Below are positions 14,837-18,290 of a stretch of 18,290 nt of DNA, in pieces. The first letter of the stretch is position 1, and each line of letters starts with the position of its first letter. The translations under genes and the position numbers were made by a program. The stretch comes from an uncultured Sutterella sp. (GTDB taxonomy: Bacteria > Pseudomonadota > Gammaproteobacteria > Burkholderiales > Burkholderiaceae_F): contig CAKQON010000030.1 of the NCBI GenBank assembly GCA_934255515.1, forward strand, positions 1-18,290, read 5' to 3'. The notes under the pieces are model-generated. The model was not told the DNA's origin and did not search any database. It saw nothing but the letters and a program-made list of their open reading frames with translations.

Positions 14837-15961
14837 ATGCTTCGCAAAAACCGTCCGAACTACCTTGAGACCCTTGAAAGCGCGCAGCGCCTTGCCTTTG
14901 CGCCTCTGATCTTTCAGGCCGCCGCGGCGGCGCTTCGCTTCGGACTCCTCAGGGTCATCGCCGAAAATCCCGGCATTTCTTCCGACGCTGCGGCGAAGAA
15001 AGCCGGCATGACGGCTTATGCGGCCGAGGTCGTGACCGACATGCTCGTTCCCGCCGGGATTCTCGAGCGGACGGCCCTGAATGAAGATGATGAGAACGGA
15101 AAATCCGGACGGGGTCTCAAAACCACTCCGACGGGCGACCTCCTCGTCTACGACGAGATGACGCGGGCGAACTTCTTCTTCGCCGAATCCGTCTGCTATG
15201 CGGGGCTTGCCTTTACGCGGGAAGCCCTCGCAGAAGGGAAGCCCGCGGGCCTCAAAGCCTTCAACCCCGGATGGAAGACCATCTATCCGCATCTGCCGGA
15301 ACTCCCAGAGGAAGCCAAAAGCGCCTGGTTCGGGTTTGACCACTGGCACAGCGACCAGGCCTACGGGGGAGCGCTCAATATTCTTGCCCGGATGTTCCCG
15401 GAGAAGTGTCCCGGAAAGCTCGTCGACATCGGCGGCAATACCGGACGCTTCTCGAAGGCCTTCCTCCTGCGCTTCCCCGATGCGAAAGCCGTCATTGCGG
15501 ATCTCCCGGTCGAGGTCGACGCGCTTCCCCAGAGACCCGAGCTCGCCCAAGTGCGAGAAAGGCTCTCGGGTGTTGCCATCGACTGGCTCACGCCCGACGA
15601 ACTTGCCGACCGTCCGCAGGCGCTCGGAGCGGATCTTTACTGGATGAGCCAGTTCCTCGACTGCTTCTCTGAACCGGAAGCCGTAAGCATCCTCACGCGC
15701 ACGCGGCGCGCGATGGCCGGAAATTCGCGCCTTGCCGTGCTCGAGCCCCTCGTCGACGAGCAGCGCCACCGGGCTGCGGAATTGTCGCTTGCCGCAACGA
15801 GCCTCTACTTCACCGTGCTCGCGAACGGCAACAGCAAATTCTTCAACGGCGCAGAACTAAGGCGCATCTTTGGCGCCGCGGGCTTCGTCATCGAGTCCGA
15901 GCACCCGGACCTCGGCGTATCGCATACGCTCTTCATTCTCAGGCCCCGGGACGCTTCCTGA
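14837..15961 (+). CDS. SAM-dependent O-methyltransferase (Methyltransf_2-like)
   Basis: The protein (374 residues) has the two-domain plan of small-molecule O-methyltransferases. An N-terminal helical/winged-helix dimerisation domain (about 10-115) contains FGLLRVIAENPGISSDAAAKKAG and AGILE. A Rossmann domain follows, with SAM motif I LVDIGGNTGRFS (195-206), an acidic residue at the end of strand 2 (ADLPVEV) and the segment DLYWMSQFLDCFSEPEAVSIL. The end FNGAELRRIFGAAGF is typical. Methyltransferases are common in aryl polyene clusters, where they modify the aromatic head group. I infer the same role here from position, 20 nt after the transferase gene and last in the operon. No Shine-Dalgarno precedes the ATG at 14837. 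Confidence 0.75.
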   Translation: MLRKNRPNYLETLESAQRLAFAPLIFQAAAAALRFGLLRVIAENPGISSDAAAKKAGMTAYAAEVVTDMLVPAGILERTALNEDDENGKSGRGLKTTPTGDLLVYDEMTRANFFFAESVCYAGLAFTREALAEGKPAGLKAFNPGWKTIYPHLPELPEEAKSAWFGFDHWHSDQAYGGALNILARMFPEKCPGKLVDIGGNTGRFSKAFLLRFPDAKAVIADLPVEVDALPQRPELAQVRERLSGVAIDWLTPDELADRPQALGADLYWMSQFLDCFSEPEAVSILTRTRRAMAGNSRLAVLEPLVDEQRHRAAELSLAATSLYFTVLANGNSKFFNGAELRRIFGAAGFVIESEHPDLGVSHTLFILRPRDAS

Positions 15962-15968
15962 CGGCTTT

Positions 15969-15995
15969 GCCGGCGCCTTTCCCGAAAGCGCCGGC
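15969..15995 (+). terminator. Strong hairpin at the end of the polyene-like operon
   Basis: GCCGGCGC (15969-15976) pairs perfectly with GCGCCGGC (15988-15995), and the inner TTTC/GAAA extends the helix. It starts 8 nt after the methyltransferase stop. No U-tract follows, so it may be a weak or factor-assisted terminator, or an RNA-stabilising structure. Confidence 0.5.
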
Positions 15996-16313
15996 CCGCC
16001 CAGAGCCTTCCCTGAGCCTTCCTCGACCCCCTATCGGCTCGATAGGAATGCATTGACTTGCCTGTAAATATTTGTGCTCCCTTCTCGAAGAAGGCGATCC
16101 GGCCGAAGACACGTCTTTTTGACGCGGCCCGGGTTTCTTCTTCGGTCTGAAGGACTAGTGCCAGAAAAGCGGAATCCCCTTCCTCCGGCTGATTCCAATT
16201 GAATCCGCGCGCTCCTAATCTTTTCTCAACAAGAGAAGCTAAATCGGACGAATCCTCCCGGATTTCTCCCCTTTTGCAATGTTATTTCAGGAAAAGTTTT
16301 CAGGAGCATTTCC
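15996..16313 (+). other. Structured intergenic leader upstream of the aldehyde dehydrogenase gene
   Basis: About 320 bases without a gene. It holds a perfect 7-bp hairpin CCTATCG-GCT-CGATAGG (16030-16046); a CCGAAGA/TCTTCGG pair (16103-16109 with 16139-16145) enclosing a CGTC-TTTTT-GACG mini-hairpin (16112-16124); GATTC/GAATC (around 16184-16206); and TTCTC/GAGAA (16223-16237). The final 25 bases carry AGGAG (16302-16306), 7 nt before the dehydrogenase ATG, a strong ribosome binding site. TTGACT (16053-16058) is a possible -35, but no convincing -10 follows. The long structured leader suggests regulation of the dehydrogenase at promoter or RNA level. No known riboswitch pattern was recognised. 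Confidence 0.4.
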
Positions 16314-17786
16314 ATGACTCAGTACATCAAGGAACGCTACGGTCTTCTCATCAACGGCGAATGGGTCGAGGCCGAAGGCGGCCGCACGTTCGATACGTTC
16401 AACCCCGCCACGGGCGAAAAGCTTGCAACCTGCGCCGACGCCTCCGCCGCCGACGTGGAGCGCGCCGTGAGGGCCGCGCGCGCCGCTCAGCCCGCCTGGG
16501 CCGCGAAGTCCGTTCAGGAACGCGCCGCGCTTCTTCTGAAGATTGCCGACAAGATCGACGAACGCGCGAAGGAGCTCGCCACGGTTGAAACGCTCGACAA
16601 CGGCAAGCCCATCCGCGAGACCACGCTCGTCGACGTGCCGCTCTCCTCGGACCACTTCCGCTACTTCGCGGGCTGCATCCGCGCCGATGAAGGCGAAGCC
16701 ACGATGATCGACGAAAACACGCTCTCGATCATTCTGCGCGAGCCGATCGGCGTGGTCGGCCAGATTGTTCCGTGGAACTTCCCGCTTCTGATGGGCGCCT
16801 GGAAAATTGCCCCGGCGATCGCTGCCGGCAACACCGTAGTCATCAAGTCCTCATCGACGACGCCGCTTTCGCTCAACGTCCTCGGCGAAATCCTCAATGA
16901 AATTCTCCCTCCGGGCGTCGTCAACGTGATTACCGGCCGCGGCTCCGTTTCGGGTCAGGCAATGCTCGAGAACCCCGGCTTCGACAAGCTCGCCTTCACG
17001 GGCTCGACCGAAGTCGGCCGCGACGTAGGCCTCGCCGCCGCGAAGCAGATCATTCCGGCTACGCTCGAGCTCGGCGGCAAGTCCGCCAACATCTACTTCA
17101 ACGACTGCCAGATGGACAAGGCGATTGAAGGCGCCCAGATCGGCATCCTCTTCAACCAGGGCCAGGTCTGCTGCGCGGGCTCGCGCATCTTCGTTCAGGA
17201 AGGGATCTACGACGAATTCGTCGTGAAGCTCGCCGAAGCCTTCAGCAAGGTGAAGGTCGGCAACCCCATGTCGATGGATACCCAGATGGGCTCCCAGGTG
17301 AATGAACGCCAGCTCGAGAAGATCCTCGGCTGGGTCGAGGAGGCGAAGAAGGAAGGCGCACGCGTCCTCACGGGCGGCGAACGCGCTCAGGTTCCGGGCA
17401 TGAAGGGCGCCTTCATGCGCCCGACCCTTCTCGTCGACTGCGAGAACTCGATGAAGGTCTGTCAGGAGGAAATCTTCGGGCCGGTCGCCTGCGTCGTGAA
17501 GTTCAGGACCGAGGAAGAAGTCCTCGCCATGGCGAACGACTCCGAGTACGGTCTGGGCGGCGCCGTCTGGACGCGCGACATCAACCGCGCCTTCCGCGTT
17601 GCCCGCGGCGTGCGCACGGGCCGCATGTGGGTCAACACCTACAACGAACTTCCGGCCCACACGCCCTTCGGCGGCTACAAGAAGTCCGGCATCGGCCGCG
17701 AGACGCACAAGGTGATCCTTGAGCACTACAGCCAGATGAAGAACATCTACGTGAGCCTCTCGGAAAAGAAGCGCGGCTTCTTCTGA
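16314..17786 (+). CDS. NAD(P)-dependent aldehyde dehydrogenase, AldB-like
   Basis: A full-length (490 residues) ALDH-superfamily enzyme that would oxidise aldehydes such as acetaldehyde to acids in the cytoplasm. Catalytic features are present: Asn154 in PWNFPLLM, coenzyme loop FTGSTEVG (228-235), general base Glu252 in LELGGKS and nucleophile Cys286 in NQGQVCCAGSR, with EEIFGPV and FGGYKKSGIGRETHK near the C-terminus. From memory, many segments (VETLDNGKPIRET, DHFRYFAGCIRA, GRETHK..LEHY) match E. coli AldB closely. At the coenzyme-binding site the usual KPxE is KSSS (178-181), lacking the Glu that favours NAD. E. coli AldB also lacks it and uses NADP. It has a strong AGGAG ribosome binding site, a long structured leader and its own terminator, so it is a single-gene unit rather than part of the polyene-like operon. 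Confidence 0.9.
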   Translation: MTQYIKERYGLLINGEWVEAEGGRTFDTFNPATGEKLATCADASAADVERAVRAARAAQPAWAAKSVQERAALLLKIADKIDERAKELATVETLDNGKPIRETTLVDVPLSSDHFRYFAGCIRADEGEATMIDENTLSIILREPIGVVGQIVPWNFPLLMGAWKIAPAIAAGNTVVIKSSSTTPLSLNVLGEILNEILPPGVVNVITGRGSVSGQAMLENPGFDKLAFTGSTEVGRDVGLAAAKQIIPATLELGGKSANIYFNDCQMDKAIEGAQIGILFNQGQVCCAGSRIFVQEGIYDEFVVKLAEAFSKVKVGNPMSMDTQMGSQVNERQLEKILGWVEEAKKEGARVLTGGERAQVPGMKGAFMRPTLLVDCENSMKVCQEEIFGPVACVVKFRTEEEVLAMANDSEYGLGGAVWTRDINRAFRVARGVRTGRMWVNTYNELPAHTPFGGYKKSGIGRETHKVILEHYSQMKNIYVSLSEKKRGFF

Positions 17787-17795
17787 TGAATGACG

Positions 17796-17820
17796 GCTCA
17801 TCCCGGAATCCGGGGTGAGT
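17796..17820 (+). terminator. First hairpin after the aldehyde dehydrogenase gene
   Basis: CTCATCCCGG (17797-17806) and CCGGGGTGAG (17810-17819) form a 10-bp stem with one G-U pair and a 3-nt loop, starting about 10 nt after the stop. It has no U-tract and precedes a better terminator by 20 nt. Confidence 0.45.
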
Positions 17821-17838
17821 TGCCGCAGATGCTGAGAG

Positions 17839-17875
17839 CGGGAAGGACGGTTTGCGCCGTGCCTTCCCGTTTTTG
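17839..17875 (+). terminator. Intrinsic terminator of the aldehyde dehydrogenase gene
   Basis: CGGGAAGG (17839-17846) pairs with CCTTCCCG (17862-17869). The inner ACGG/CCGT (17847-17850 with 17857-17860) lengthens the stem with one bulged base. TTTTT (17870-17874) follows directly. This is a textbook rho-independent terminator. Confidence 0.88.
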
Positions 17876-17994
17876 TCTTGAAAGACGCATTGAGCGCTCA
17901 GAACTTCAGCTCTCCCACTGGCGATGACCGACTTTCCAGTTTGTCTTCATTTCTGAAAAAATCAACAGAGACAAAAATTCAGAAAAGGCAAGTC

Positions 17995-18288
17995 GTGGCT
18001 TATCTCCATCGGACGCTAGAAAACGTTATTCCTCAGCTTTCAGAAAGCTCCAAAGGCATTCTTCTCTCCGGCATGCGGCAGACGGGAAAGACCGAGCTCA
18101 TGAAGCAACTGGGCGGCAAAAGACCGTACGTAACGCTCGCCGAGCACGAAACCCGCGACACCGCAATGCATGCGCCCGACCAGCTGATTGCCGATTGTCC
18201 GCCTCACGCCATCATCCTTAGTTCCCGCCCTCTTGTTATGTCTACGGTATACAGTCGGCGGGAACCGCGTGCTCTTTCCGCTGCTTAA
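17995..18288 (+). pseudogene. Truncated AAA ATPase remnant (DUF4143-type)
   Basis: The peptide begins AYLHRTLENVIPQL and contains the Walker A motif GMRQTGKTEL followed by GGKRPYVTLAEHETRDTAMHAPDQLIADCPPHAII, the usual N-terminal layout of AAA_14/DUF4143 ATPases. These proteins normally run to about 400 residues and continue with a Walker B IDEIQ segment. Here the match ends exactly at that point, the next 23 or so residues are unrelated, and a stop follows at 18286-18288. I chose the GTG at 17995 because AAAAGG lies 6 nt upstream and the family begins near there. The frame stays open back to a TTG at 17878, just behind the terminator. GC is lower than in the flanking genes, suggesting acquired DNA. 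A complete, differently spliced frame outside the window cannot be excluded. Confidence 0.6.
18221..18265. repeat. Perfect 9-bp inverted repeat at the ATPase break point
   Basis: GTTCCCGCC (18221-18229) is the exact reverse complement of GGCGGGAAC (18257-18265), with a 27-nt AT-richer spacer that contains the palindrome GTATAC. It starts within five bases of the place where the ATPase sequence stops matching its family. It could be a small palindromic insertion, the scar of a deletion, or an RNA hairpin. Confidence 0.5.
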
Positions 18289-18290
18289 TC

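Noticed and set aside
14291..15769. 492-codon open frame on the minus strand
   Set aside because: It lies opposite the methyltransferase and transferase genes, both of which show real family motifs; the antisense peptide shows none.
16851..17801. 316-codon open frame opposite the aldehyde dehydrogenase
   Set aside because: Composition (Val, Asp, His, Leu, Arg) is that of a shadow frame, and the plus strand has every catalytic motif of the dehydrogenase.
18221..18265. Integron attC site or insertion sequence end
   Set aside because: The repeat arms do not show the RYYYAAC/GTTRRRY core in the right orientation, and no transposase or target duplication is visible within the window.
1..18290. 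CRISPR array, tRNA or rRNA genes
   Set aside because: No regularly spaced direct repeats, no tRNA cloverleaf or T-arm pattern, and no ribosomal RNA core sequence were found on either strand by eye.

Overview
The window is GC-rich (roughly 60% by eye), densely coded DNA from a Gram-negative bacterium. System I cytochrome c maturation genes, a periplasmic parvulin, an EndA-type nuclease and an aryl-polyene-like gene block all point to Proteobacteria. A betaproteobacterium of the Sutterellaceae/Burkholderiales kind is my best guess, but that is an inference from gene content and no marker gene confirms it.

Left half, all on the minus strand, read from right to left: endA (secreted/periplasmic endonuclease I); a membrane-anchored envelope protein of uncertain family; a lone AbgA-like M20 amidohydrolase with its own promoter and terminator; then a parvulin foldase followed by ccmF-ccmH-ccmI. 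The last three are the late, haem-ligation part of cytochrome c biogenesis. ccmG, which usually lies between ccmF and ccmH, is not there, and ccmABCDE are not in the window. The first 215 bases are a non-coding, lower-GC stretch with strong and partly competing inverted repeats.

Right half, plus strand: a MazG-like nucleotide pyrophosphohydrolase with a second, DUF6508-like domain lies divergent from endA. It is followed by a tight six-gene block: ketosynthase, hotdog dehydratase, ketoreductase, ketosynthase, phosphopantetheinyl transferase and O-methyltransferase. The first four have the same order and sizes as apeO-apeP-apeQ-apeR of aryl polyene (APE) pigment clusters. The likely job is type II polyketide/fatty-acid-like chain extension: condensation, ketoreduction, dehydration, carrier-protein activation and end-group methylation. 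No acyl carrier protein, chain-length factor, second dehydratase, starter ligase, thioesterase or exporter is present in the window. The pathway must therefore be completed elsewhere, or it is reduced.

After a hairpin and about 320 bases of structured non-coding DNA comes an AldB-like aldehyde dehydrogenase with a strong ribosome binding site, followed by two hairpins, the second a clear intrinsic terminator. The right edge holds a lower-GC remnant of an AAA (DUF4143-type) ATPase. It keeps its Walker A motif but loses the family pattern just before the expected Walker B, next to a perfect 9-bp inverted repeat.

The most notable points are the APE-like core, the dehydratase that lacks the catalytic histidine, the MazG fusion, the ccm operon without ccmG, and the structured DNA at both ends of the window.
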